Of a DNA stretch of 34,705 bases, positions 17,598 to 25,992 are shown in pieces. This DNA comes from CAZPZZ01 sp964591245 (GTDB lineage Bacteria; Acidobacteriota; Vicinamibacteria; Vicinamibacterales; UBA8438). The stretch is from assembly GCA_964591245.1 (NCBI GenBank), contig CAZPZZ010000032.1:1-34705 (forward strand), read 5' to 3'. Under the pieces are notes generated by a model. That model saw only the letters and a list, made by a program, of their open reading frames with translations. It made no database searches and was not told the origin of the DNA. Both the position numbers and the translations under genes were made by a program. Position 1 is the stretch's first letter; the number at the start of each line of letters is the position of its first letter.

Positions 17598-19111
17598 CAG
17601 CGTCGAAGCCCATCTAGCCGCGCGGCACGCTGCCAAGGAGTCTGGCCTACAGCCGTTGACCCGCTCTCGCTCGGCCGCACGCCCGAAAGATACGTCCACA
17701 ATGCGGCACCCACTATCGCCAGGTCAGCTTCCTCATCGGTGACTTCAGAGAACGACCGCCCGGCACGTTCTGTGAGCGCGGAATCGAGAAACGCTGTATC
17801 GAACTGCCCATTCTGGAACCTCTCTTGCCCAAGTACCCAGAGCAACGCGGGAATCGCGGTCGTAATCCCGCCCACTTCATACTCGCGAAGTGCACGCCGC
17901 ATCCGGGCTATCGCTCTCGCACGATCCGGTGCCCAGGCCACCAACTTGGAGATCATTGAGTCGTAAAACACCGGCACCCTGAAACCTGCCTCTACGCCGC
18001 TATCGTCGCGAATCCCAGGTCCAGAGGGACTACGGAGTGACGTAATCAAGCCCGGCGATGGGATGAAACCGGCATCTGGATCTTCCGCATAGACACGGCT
18101 TTCGATCGCATGACCAACCGGCGTCATCGCCTGATCGCGGTCGACGGTCAGCCGTTCACCCCGAGCGAGCCGGATTTGCCACTGGACGAGGTCAATTCCC
18201 GTCACCATCTCCGTCACGGGATGCTCAACCTGTAACCGCGTGTTCATCTCCAAAAAGTAAAAACGACCATCGGCACCCAACAGGAACTCAAGCGTACCGG
18301 CGCTGGCGTAGCCGACGGCCTTCGAAAGCGCAACCGCTGCATCAGCCAGAGCGTGTCGAATGTCCAACGTCACAGCAACCGAAGGGGACTCCTCAATCAC
18401 TTTCTGATGCCGACGCTGAATCGAACACTCACGCTCAACGAATGGCACCACTATGCCCTGACCATCCCCTAGCACCTGAACTTCAATGTGCCGGGCTTGC
18501 TCGATCAATCGCTCGAAATAGACGGTCGACTCACCAAATGCTGCCTCGGCTTCAGACCTCGCTGATTCAACGCCCGCCTCGACCCCTCCAACGTTATCTA
18601 CGCGGCGCATACCACGACCACCACCGCCAGCCACCGCCTTGATGAAGAGCGGATAGCCCACCTCGTCAGCCCGCTGGCGAAGCTCGTCCCCGGACAGCGT
18701 CGCGGGCAATGCTTCCGTCCCTGGTACCACTGGCACGCCAGCCGCGATCGCAGCCTGGCGCGCCGCCGTCTTTCCCCCCATGGTCTCGATGACACCAGCG
18801 TCAGGACCAATGAACGCCAATCCTTGTTCCCGGCAAGCCCGAGCGAACACGGGATTCTCAGCCAAGAACCCATAACCGGGGTGTATCGCGGTCGCACCAG
18901 TGACGGCCGCAGCTTCGATAATCCGAGGAATATTGAGATAACTTTCGGCGGGTAGGCTCGCCCCAAGAGCAACCGCCGCATCCGCAGCTCGAACGTGCGG
19001 GGCGACGCGATCACATTCTGAGTAGACGGCGACCGAAGGGACGTCGAGTTCTCGACAGGCCCGTAGGATGCGAACGGCAATCTCGCCTCGATTGGCGACG
19101 AGGACTTTCAC
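17597..19111 (-). CDS. Biotin carboxylase subunit of an acyl-CoA carboxylase (AccC/PccA-like)
   Basis: 504 residues from GTG 19111, chosen because the family begins KVLVANRGEIAVRI; a TTG at 19153 is an alternative and neither has a good Shine-Dalgarno sequence. The ATP-grasp fold shows HPGYGFLAENP near 80, the glycine-rich KAVAGGGGRGMR loop, ERECSIQRRHQK, and the catalytic EMNTRLQVEHPVTE. It carboxylates biotin with ATP and bicarbonate. The length is longer than a minimal AccC (about 450) and shorter than a fused PccA, which agrees with the separate carrier gene next to it. A 197-base spacer separates it from the carboxyltransferase gene upstream. Confidence 0.93.
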   Translation of the reverse strand: MKVLVANRGEIAVRILRACRELDVPSVAVYSECDRVAPHVRAADAAVALGASLPAESYLNIPRIIEAAAVTGATAIHPGYGFLAENPVFARACREQGLAFIGPDAGVIETMGGKTAARQAAIAAGVPVVPGTEALPATLSGDELRQRADEVGYPLFIKAVAGGGGRGMRRVDNVGGVEAGVESARSEAEAAFGESTVYFERLIEQARHIEVQVLGDGQGIVVPFVERECSIQRRHQKVIEESPSVAVTLDIRHALADAAVALSKAVGYASAGTLEFLLGADGRFYFLEMNTRLQVEHPVTEMVTGIDLVQWQIRLARGERLTVDRDQAMTPVGHAIESRVYAEDPDAGFIPSPGLITSLRSPSGPGIRDDSGVEAGFRVPVFYDSMISKLVAWAPDRARAIARMRRALREYEVGGITTAIPALLWVLGQERFQNGQFDTAFLDSALTERAGRSFSEVTDEEADLAIVGAALWTYLSGVRPSESGSTAVGQTPWQRAARLDGLRR

Positions 19112-19209
19112 AGGAACGTAGGATCGTCCGTCACACGGATCCTGACGGACCAATACGGACCAAACCAGCGGGGTCGCGGACAGTATGGTCCCCCGCCGGC
19201 GGAAGGTCC

Positions 19210-19222
19210 CGTCAAATTGACG
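19210..19222. promoter_or_regulatory. Perfect short palindrome upstream of the biotin carboxylase gene
   Basis: CGTCAAATTGACG is a perfect inverted repeat of two 6-base arms around a central A, in the 197-base spacer 19112-19308, about 100 bases upstream of the biotin carboxylase start. It resembles the operators of dimeric repressors in size. No regulator can be assigned. Confidence 0.3.
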
Positions 19223-19304
19223 TCACCACTCAACATAGTGCGGCCCCTGCTGATTTTAACACCTCGCGCATACTGGCGAACCACTACTGACACGGCACCA
19301 GCAG

Positions 19305-19318
19305 CCCACTACAGTGGG
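19305..19318 (-). terminator. Palindromic hairpin at the end of the carboxyltransferase gene
   Basis: CCCACTGTAGTGGG on the minus strand is a perfect 14-base palindrome containing the TAG stop (19311-19309) of the carboxyltransferase gene. There is no T-tract, so termination is uncertain. It could reduce read-through into the biotin carboxylase gene or protect the 3' end. Confidence 0.3.
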
Positions 19319-20850
19319 ATATTTCCATGTTTTTTCGGTGGATTCTTAGCTCTCTTCCCCTCGAGACTCCGGAGTGCAGCGATAAGTTTGGGTCGCGTTG
19401 CACGCGGTGGGATCACCTCGTCGATATAGCCCCGGCTTGCTGCCACGAACGGGTTCGCCAGCTTATCCCGGAACTCTTCGACCTTCTCGGTTCGGAGCGC
19501 GTCCGGATCCGACGCAGCACTCAATTCCCGACGATAGAGAATATTGACGGCTCCGTCCGGCCCCATCACCGCAATCTCGGCCGTCGGCCAGGCGAAATTA
19601 ACATCAGTGCGAATGTGCTTACTCGCCATCACGCAATACGCGCCACCGTAGGCCTTGCGAGTGATCACCGTCACTTTGGGGACAGTCGCCTCCGCAAACG
19701 CAAATAGCAGCTTAGCCCCATGCCGGATGATCCCCCCAAACTCTTGCTGTGTTCCCGGTAAGAACCCGGGTACGTCCTCGAACGTGACGAGGGGGAGATT
19801 GAAGGCGTCACAGAACCGGACGAAACGTGCGCCCTTCACGGACGCATCGATATCGAGCGTGCCCGCGAGATGGGCTGGTTGATTCGCCACGACCCCCACC
19901 GATTGTCCGCCGAATCGGACAAACCCCACGAGGATGTTCTTGGCGAAATGTTCATGCACCTCCAGAAATTCGCCATCATCCACCACCGCGCGGATCACCG
20001 CCCGCATGTCATAGGGCTGGTGTGGCTGCTCCGGCACCAGCTCGTCCAAGCCGGGATCTTCCCGGTCGACGGGATCCGTAGTCGCCCCCAACGGGGCTTC
20101 ATCCAGATTATTGCCGGGCAAGTACCCAAGCAAGCTGCGAATCAACGTGAGACATTCTTCATCGTCGGACACGACGAAATGCGCAACGCCGCTCTTTGCG
20201 TTATGCGTCATCGCCCCGCCAAGTTCATCCTTCGTCACCTCCTCAAGGGTCACGGTCTTAATGACGTCTGGCCCGGTGATGAACATGTAGCTCGTCTTGT
20301 CGACCATCACGGTGAAATCAGTAATGGCAGGAGAATACACGGCCCCCCCCGCGCATGGTCCCATGATGGCGGAGATCTGCGGCACCACACCGGAGGCTAG
20401 TGTGTTGCGCAGGAAGATGTCCGCGTACCCTCCGAGCGAAAGCACACCTTCCTGAATCCGCGCTCCACCAGAATCGTTGCGCCCAATAATGGGCGCACCG
20501 GACTCCATTGCGAGATCCATGATCTTGACGATTTTCGCCGCATTCGTTTCGGACAGCGACCCGCCAAAAACGGTGAAATCCTGGGCAAAGGCGTACACCA
20601 ACCGACCATGGACCCGCCCGCGGCCGGCCACCACCCCATCTCCAGGCACCACCTGATCGGCCATACCAAAATCGTGGCACCGATGTGTAACGAGCTTGTC
20701 TACCTCCTGAAAGGTTTCAGGGTCGAAGAACAGATCAATCCGTTCACGCGCGGTGAGTTTGCCGGCGGCGTGCTGACGCTCAAGCCTGGCCTGGCCTCCT
20801 CCTTGCTGAGCTCGCCGCTCATACTCCTCAAGTACCTTCTGCTTGTCCAT
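19309..20850 (-). CDS. Acyl-CoA carboxylase carboxyltransferase subunit (PccB-like)
   Basis: 513 residues, the usual length for PccB/AccD5-type beta subunits. Two crotonase-like halves are visible: the first with SGGARIQEGV and GPCAGGAVYSPA, the second with DVPGFLPGTQQE and RKAYGGAYCVMASKH near 395-410. It transfers CO2 from biotin to an acyl-CoA, probably propionyl- or acetyl-CoA. At the position known to set acyl specificity (Asp422 in Streptomyces PccB, Ile in AccB) this protein appears to have Cys in GAYCVM, so the substrate is uncertain. Methylmalonyl-CoA decarboxylase alpha subunits are related, but the neighbouring biotin carboxylase supports a carboxylase. It begins 32 bases after the transaldolase stop. 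Confidence 0.93.
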   Translation of the reverse strand: MDKQKVLEEYERRAQQGGGQARLERQHAAGKLTARERIDLFFDPETFQEVDKLVTHRCHDFGMADQVVPGDGVVAGRGRVHGRLVYAFAQDFTVFGGSLSETNAAKIVKIMDLAMESGAPIIGRNDSGGARIQEGVLSLGGYADIFLRNTLASGVVPQISAIMGPCAGGAVYSPAITDFTVMVDKTSYMFITGPDVIKTVTLEEVTKDELGGAMTHNAKSGVAHFVVSDDEECLTLIRSLLGYLPGNNLDEAPLGATTDPVDREDPGLDELVPEQPHQPYDMRAVIRAVVDDGEFLEVHEHFAKNILVGFVRFGGQSVGVVANQPAHLAGTLDIDASVKGARFVRFCDAFNLPLVTFEDVPGFLPGTQQEFGGIIRHGAKLLFAFAEATVPKVTVITRKAYGGAYCVMASKHIRTDVNFAWPTAEIAVMGPDGAVNILYRRELSAASDPDALRTEKVEEFRDKLANPFVAASRGYIDEVIPPRATRPKLIAALRSLEGKRAKNPPKKHGNIPL

Positions 20851-20882
20851 GCAAGATCACCCTGGCAGGCGGAAGCGGCCCC

Positions 20883-21533
20883 TCAAATAGATTGCTTCGC
20901 CTTCGCCCAGTCGGCCAGAAAGCGCTCCAAACCGCTGTCCGTCAACGGATGGTTAAAAAGCCCCTCTATCGCCTTAGGAGGGCAAGTACACACGTCCGCT
21001 CCCAGTCGCGCGGCGTCGACGACGTGCAACGGGCCGCGAACGCTCGCCACGAGCACCTCTGTCGAGAAGGCATAGTTCTGATAGATCTCGACGACCTGCT
21101 CGATCAACTGCATCCCTGGCGTGCCGATGTCGTCGAGTCGCCCAACGAACGGGCTCACGAACGCAGCACCCACCTTCGCCGCAAGCAAAGCCTGTGTCGG
21201 CGAAAATACAAGAGTGACGTTCACGCGCTTGCCTTCCTCTGCCAACGCCTTGCACGCCTGCACCCCAGGTTTTCCAAACGGCACCTTGACCACGATGTGC
21301 GAGTCGATTGCGGCCAACTCACGGCCTTCCCGCACCATCCCCTCCGCGTCGGTCGCGACGACCTCTGCGCTCACCGGACCCTGTGCCACCTCGCAGATAC
21401 GCTTGAGTATCTCGCGCGGATCTCCATCTGCCTTTGCTAGCAGCGACGGATTCGTGGTGACACCGTCAACGATGCCGAGTGGCGCCAGCGCAGCAATTTC
21501 TTCCACGTTCGCGGTATCGACAAACAGCTTCAT
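20883..21533 (-). CDS. Small transaldolase (TalC/fructose-6-phosphate aldolase family)
   Basis: 216 residues from MKLFVDTANV, with GAGG about 9 bases upstream; the longer frame adds only five residues. TTNPSL is at 26-31, the Schiff-base Lys is Lys83 in HIVVKVPF, and SPFVGRLDD is near 127-135. In this family E. coli FSA, an aldolase, has Gln at the position held here by Glu57 (SAEVVATD) and Tyr where this protein has Phe (SPFVGR). Those residues are typical of true transaldolases, so transfer of dihydroxyacetone between sugar phosphates in the pentose phosphate pathway is the better guess. The 104-base spacer upstream (21534-21637) shows only a weak 5-bp hairpin. Confidence 0.9.
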   Translation of the reverse strand: MKLFVDTANVEEIAALAPLGIVDGVTTNPSLLAKADGDPREILKRICEVAQGPVSAEVVATDAEGMVREGRELAAIDSHIVVKVPFGKPGVQACKALAEEGKRVNVTLVFSPTQALLAAKVGAAFVSPFVGRLDDIGTPGMQLIEQVVEIYQNYAFSTEVLVASVRGPLHVVDAARLGADVCTCPPKAIEGLFNHPLTDSGLERFLADWAKAKQSI

Positions 21534-21637
21534 CTGGATATACCTCAATTTCTGGATGGGCTTCGAGTGGCGAGTGAGTACGCCGGACCGTTACTAGTCC
21601 GCTCGTTTCACGTCACGCGCGCATTCCCAGCGAGAGC

Positions 21638-22402
21638 TCAGTGTTCCGCCGCCACCACGTCATTCACAAGTTCCCCCACGCCCTCGATCGCAATGGTCAC
21701 CGTGTCACCCGGAGCAAGCGCCCCCACCCCGGGCGGCGTACCAGTCGAAATAATGTCCCCTGGAAGTAAGGTCATCACCGCCGTGATGAACTCCACCAAC
21801 TGGGGGATCGGGAAAATCAACTCGGCTGTACTCGACTGCTGCCGGATTTCACCATTCACGCGTGACTCGACTCGAATCGGACGGTCGAGAGGCACCGAGG
21901 CGATGCAGGGTCCTAATGGCGCAAACGTGTCGAAACCCTTCGCGCGGGTGTACTGCACGTCGCGGCGCTGCAAGTCACGGTCCGTCACGTCATTGACACA
22001 GGTCAACCCTTGGATATAGTCGTGCGCTCTCGTAGCCGTCACATGCCGGGCGGTACGCCCGATCACCACCCCGACCTCAGCCTCGTAATCCACTCGTCCA
22101 GCTCCAGCCGGTAAGACGATGGACGTGCCGTTGCCGATCACGGCGGTAGACGGTTTCAGGAAAATCAGCGGTTCTGCCGGTAGTGGCTTGTTCATCTCCG
22201 CCGCATGATCTTTGTAGTTGAGGCCGACGGCGACAATCTTCGATGGCACGACAGGCGCCAACACGCGAGGCCCGTCATCCGACAACGCTGCCCCAACCGT
22301 GTGGGTCCCAAAGGGCTCTCCCTCCAACAAATGCCATACGCCGTCACGGCGGGTCGCATGGCGGGCTCTCCCGTCGTGTTCAATTCGATAGATGTCAGTC
22401 AT
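21638..22402 (-). CDS. Fumarylacetoacetate hydrolase (FAH) family protein
   Basis: 254 residues, the usual size for the single-domain FAHD1/HpaG-like group. A short N-terminal beta domain precedes the catalytic fold with VGLNYKDHAAE near 60-70, VDYEAEVGVVIG near 104-115 (metal-binding Glu pair), NDVTDRDLQ near 139, and TGTPPGVG near 223. Members are metal-dependent hydrolases, decarboxylases or isomerases of beta-diketo or oxaloacetate-type acids; the substrate is not predictable from sequence. The ATG follows the lipoprotein stop by 9 bases, so the two genes are co-transcribed. Confidence 0.88.
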   Translation of the reverse strand: MTDIYRIEHDGRARHATRRDGVWHLLEGEPFGTHTVGAALSDDGPRVLAPVVPSKIVAVGLNYKDHAAEMNKPLPAEPLIFLKPSTAVIGNGTSIVLPAGAGRVDYEAEVGVVIGRTARHVTATRAHDYIQGLTCVNDVTDRDLQRRDVQYTRAKGFDTFAPLGPCIASVPLDRPIRVESRVNGEIRQQSSTAELIFPIPQLVEFITAVMTLLPGDIISTGTPPGVGALAPGDTVTIAIEGVGELVNDVVAAEH

Positions 22403-22411
22403 AGCTACTCG

Positions 22412-23890
22412 CTAACGCGCTGCCTCCTCCACGGTGTTCGACTCCGCGCTTATGTTCGAAACAGGGGCGTTATCCACCGCCTGCACCGCATACACGTATC
22501 GAACATCTGATTCTGCAGAGGAATCCCGAAACGTATTCTCCTCGACGAGCACCTCCGTGACCGGCTGCAAATTGTCACCAGGCGGTAAACCACGCAATAC
22601 CCGATACCCAGCCAGATCCTCCTCCTCGTTGGGCTCCCAGATCAGATTTACCTCGCCGTCAGAACCGACGGCAGACAGGTTCCGTGGTGCCTGCGGCGGA
22701 AAGGTATCGGCGAGCGTAACGCAGGTCGGGCGAGAAAGCTGACTCCGTATCTCAAGTGTGCTGACAATATCGACAGTCCGCAAGGCGTAACAACGTTCCT
22801 CACCAAATGTGACACGGTCATCCGCATACTCCGGAACCTCTAGAGGCGCCACGTTGAGCAATTCAGGCACCGCAGTCTCTTCATCCGATCCCGCCAGCAC
22901 ACCGAAAATCTCATACCGAGACCCGAGCGGCCAGCTGCCGATCGGCGTGGACTCGAGTGGAAACAGAGGAAGCACCGGATCCTGAACCGCGCCCGTCTCG
23001 ACACCTCCCTCGGCGGGCTCTGCAGCCTCCGTCGTAGAAACAGACTCGCCCGCAGAACCAGACTCACCGGCCAGAGCTGCATCCACAGCGTCCAACAACG
23101 TCTGTTCCCCCATGAACATATCTGGTGCTGCCGTCACCGGCTCTTGCACCGGGAGCCGCACCCCATTTGGAAGCTCCCAGGCCACCTCGATAATCGACTC
23201 CGAATAGGTAATTTGGAGAGCTGATGGTGGCTCGGGGACCTGGATCCCGAGCGGCACCCGTGGCCGCTCTGACGCTTCGGACTCATGGCCACGCGTCGAT
23301 ACGCCAACGATGGCATATTCGCGCTGTAGTGGACCAGGTAAAGGCGGCGTCACGAGCGGGACTATCAGCGGTCCTTCCGATAGCTTCTCGTCCTCGATGA
23401 TAACGCGCTCATCTTCCCAGGGATCGACCGGAATGAGCGTCTCCGGCGTCAACCGCTCCCTGAACATCACCGGAAAGCCTTGGTCGACGAGTGCCTCCCC
23501 CGTGACGACGTGCGTCGGGGTGACCTCTTCCGCCTGGGTCGATCCCAACGGGGGACGCACCTCAAGAGAGTGAATCAGCGTCGCGGCGTCTTGAAATTCT
23601 TCAAGATCCAAGACGCGATCCGCAGGAATACGAGGCTGCGTCGTCATCGCATAAATGTCAATGCGCTCCAGATCCGCGGGCGTCGAGCCGTCTACATCCT
23701 GGTCCGGCACGGTAAAACCGATTTGCACTTCGTTGGCCAGTCGCTGAACGACCAGACTGCCAACCCCATCCGGAACCTGGATGACCGGTGGTAATGGCGG
23801 ACCCTTCTTGCCGCACGCAACGAGGAACACGACGACGAACACCACCAAGAACCAGCGCGTTTGTTCCGCGAACACCGCTCCCTTCGGCAC
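22412..23890 (-). CDS. Large lipoprotein with fibronectin type III-like repeats
   Basis: 492 residues from GTG 23890, which has AAGGA 6 bases upstream and leads straight into a lipoprotein signal; a GTG at 23959 overlapping the hslU stop as GTGA is also open but would put 23 extra residues before it. The lipobox FLVAC puts the lipidated Cys at about 26, followed by GKKGPPLPP, which recalls the CGxKGPLxLP start of LptM/YifL lipoproteins. The body has fibronectin-III-like beta modules, clearest near the C-terminus (PPQAPRNLSAV..GEVNLIWEPN..DLAGYRVLRG). Between them is an acidic Ser/Glu/Ala-rich linker. It is probably anchored to a periplasmic membrane face. Function unknown. Confidence 0.78.
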   Translation of the reverse strand: MPKGAVFAEQTRWFLVVFVVVFLVACGKKGPPLPPVIQVPDGVGSLVVQRLANEVQIGFTVPDQDVDGSTPADLERIDIYAMTTQPRIPADRVLDLEEFQDAATLIHSLEVRPPLGSTQAEEVTPTHVVTGEALVDQGFPVMFRERLTPETLIPVDPWEDERVIIEDEKLSEGPLIVPLVTPPLPGPLQREYAIVGVSTRGHESEASERPRVPLGIQVPEPPSALQITYSESIIEVAWELPNGVRLPVQEPVTAAPDMFMGEQTLLDAVDAALAGESGSAGESVSTTEAAEPAEGGVETGAVQDPVLPLFPLESTPIGSWPLGSRYEIFGVLAGSDEETAVPELLNVAPLEVPEYADDRVTFGEERCYALRTVDIVSTLEIRSQLSRPTCVTLADTFPPQAPRNLSAVGSDGEVNLIWEPNEEEDLAGYRVLRGLPPGDNLQPVTEVLVEENTFRDSSAESDVRYVYAVQAVDNAPVSNISAESNTVEEAAR

Positions 23891-23955
23891 ATCATTTCCT
23901 TCGACCAGGCACGTCATCAGCCTGCGCCAGCGTCTAGTGAAACACGCGAGGAGGG

Positions 23956-25374
23956 TCACAGGATGTAGCGAGACAGATCCTCGTTGCTAACAACATCGCC
24001 AAGCATGTCGTCGACATAGGCGCGGTCGATGGTCAGTGTTTTCTCTTCCAAGTCTGGAGCGTTGAACGAGATGTCGTCCAAAAGCTTCTCCATAATGGTA
24101 TGCAATCGACGGGCACCGATGTTCTCAGACCGCTCGTTGACGAGGGAAGCAAACTCAGCCACTCGATCCACCGCGTCGGGTTCGAACGTCAACGCGACCC
24201 CCTCCGTCTCCAACAATGCCGTGTACTGCTTGACGAGAGAGCCTTTCGGTTCAGTGAGGATTCGCACGAAGTCTGCCGTCTCCAGCGCATCAAGTTCCAC
24301 CCGAATCGGGAAACGCCCCTGCAACTCTGGAATCAGATCAGACGGTTTGGCAACATGAAACGCCCCAGCCGCAATGAACAGGATATGGTCGGTTCGCACC
24401 ATGCCATGCTTGGTATTGACCGTTGTCCCTTCAACGATTGGTAATATGTCTCGCTGTACGCCTTCCCGGCTCACGTCGGGCCCCTGCCCGCCACCTTCAC
24501 GTCCAGTGACCTTGTCGATCTCATCGACGAAAATGATGCCCGCTTGTTCTACTCGCTCCACTGCCGCCGCTCGGACGCTATCCGTGTCCACGAGCTTTTG
24601 CTCCTCGGCCAAGACCAAGTGATCGCTCGCTTCTGGGACTTTCACCCTACGTTTTCGAGCGCTTCCCTGGAATAAGCTGGGAAGCATGTCCTTCAAATTG
24701 ACATCGATTTCCTCAACGGATGCCCCAGAGATGATTTCGAATGAAGGCACGTTCTTCTGCGGAACATCGACTTCCACTTCCCGCTCGTCGAGGGCGCCGG
24801 CGGCAAGCTCTTCTCGTAACCGCGCACGGGTCCGCTCATGCTGCTCGCGCGCAGGACCTGGATCATTGTCGCGAACCGAGGACGGCAGCGGCGGCAAGAG
24901 CAAGTCGAGCAAGCGCTCCTCCGCATTTTCCCGTGCCTTCGCCCGGACCTTGTCTACGCGCTCCTCGCGCACCATGTCGACGGCTAATTCGACAAGATCT
25001 CGCACCATCGACTCGACATCACGACCGACGTAGCCCACCTCGGTGAACTTCGAAGCCTCGACCTTGATGAACGGCGAATTCGCCAAGCGCGCCAAGCGCC
25101 GGGCGATTTCGGTCTTTCCCACTCCGGTCGGGCCGATCATCAAAATGTTCTTCGGGGCCACCTCCTCGGCAAGTTCAGGCGAGAGCTTTTGCCGACGCAT
25201 GCGGTTCCGGAGGGCTATGGCAACAGCGCGCTTCGCCTGGGCCTGCGATATGACGTACTTGTCCAGCTCGGCGACTATCTGACGCGGCGTCAGCGTGTCG
25301 ACCGACAGTTCGGAGGTATCGTCCGGAGATGGCAACTCAAGTGAGTCGGTCGACTCGGGAAGGTAAATTGGCAT
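23956..25374 (-). CDS. hslU: HslU, AAA+ ATPase subunit of the HslUV protease
   Basis: 472 residues. LTPRQIVAELDKYVISQ starts the conserved region at 28, after an N-terminal extension of about 25 residues relative to E. coli HslU. Walker A GPTGVGKT is at 81-88, the pore motif GYVGRD near 114-119 and Walker B GIIFVDEID near 290; the sensor region with NIGARRLHT is present. The C-terminal tail EDLSRYIL, which docks into HslV, is intact. The I-domain between the Walker motifs is full length. It unfolds substrates and feeds them to HslV in the cytoplasm. It follows hslV by 52 bases. Confidence 0.97.
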   Translation of the reverse strand: MPIYLPESTDSLELPSPDDTSELSVDTLTPRQIVAELDKYVISQAQAKRAVAIALRNRMRRQKLSPELAEEVAPKNILMIGPTGVGKTEIARRLARLANSPFIKVEASKFTEVGYVGRDVESMVRDLVELAVDMVREERVDKVRAKARENAEERLLDLLLPPLPSSVRDNDPGPAREQHERTRARLREELAAGALDEREVEVDVPQKNVPSFEIISGASVEEIDVNLKDMLPSLFQGSARKRRVKVPEASDHLVLAEEQKLVDTDSVRAAAVERVEQAGIIFVDEIDKVTGREGGGQGPDVSREGVQRDILPIVEGTTVNTKHGMVRTDHILFIAAGAFHVAKPSDLIPELQGRFPIRVELDALETADFVRILTEPKGSLVKQYTALLETEGVALTFEPDAVDRVAEFASLVNERSENIGARRLHTIMEKLLDDISFNAPDLEEKTLTIDRAYVDDMLGDVVSNEDLSRYIL

Positions 25375-25426
25375 GCGTGAGAAAGAACTTCAGTTGAAAC
25401 ACGGTCATTCCGGAGGTAGCCAAGAC

Positions 25427-25960
25427 CTATAACGTCTCGATCGTGACACTCGAGTTCGTGTAAATGCAAATCGATCCCGCAAGAGCCATTGCGTGCTTCA
25501 CAATGTCCCGCGCCCCGTACTCGGTATGTGCCGCCAGCGCCTTGCCGGCTGCGAGGGCGTAGGCTCCGCCGGAACCGATGGCCGCGATGCCATCATCAGG
25601 CTCGATCAGATCGCCATTGCCAGACAACATAAACATTGCTTCCGAATCTAATACGATAAGCATGGCTTCAAGACGCCGTAAGAGCCGATCGGTTCGCCAA
25701 TCCTTCGCCAACTCGACCGCTGAACGCTGAAGATTTCCACGATACTGTTCCAGCTTGGATTCAAAGCGAGCGAATAGCGCAAAGGAATCAGCCGCTGAAC
25801 CGGCAAATCCAGCCAAAACCTGCTCATTGTATAGTCGACGAATCTTCTTCGCGCCCTGCTTGACGACAGTGTCACCAAAGGTCACCTGTCCGTCACCCCC
25901 CATGACGGCTTCATTGCCGCGACGGACCGCCAGAATTGTCGTACTCCGCGTCTTGACCAT
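25427..25960 (-). CDS. hslV: HslV, proteolytic subunit of the HslUV protease
   Basis: 177 residues from MVKTRSTTILAVRRG. The catalytic N-terminal threonine of the mature enzyme is expected at Thr7, as TTI(L/V)xVRR starts mature HslV, so a six-residue propeptide is removed; MGGDGQVTFGD and GFAGSAADSFALFARFE are classic HslV blocks. A longer frame to 25996 would reach the APC permease stop and is not needed. Together with HslU it forms a proteasome-like two-ring protease. It sits 32 bases after the APC permease gene. Confidence 0.96.
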   Translation of the reverse strand: MVKTRSTTILAVRRGNEAVMGGDGQVTFGDTVVKQGAKKIRRLYNEQVLAGFAGSAADSFALFARFESKLEQYRGNLQRSAVELAKDWRTDRLLRRLEAMLIVLDSEAMFMLSGNGDLIEPDDGIAAIGSGGAYALAAGKALAAHTEYGARDIVKHAMALAGSICIYTNSSVTIETL

Positions 25961-25992
25961 TCGCCGAGCGTATCCGCTGCGAAGAATCGGTG

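Noticed and set aside
21590..21610. Terminator hairpin between the FAH and transaldolase genes
   Set aside because: Only a 5-bp stem with an 8-base loop and no T-tract, too weak to call.
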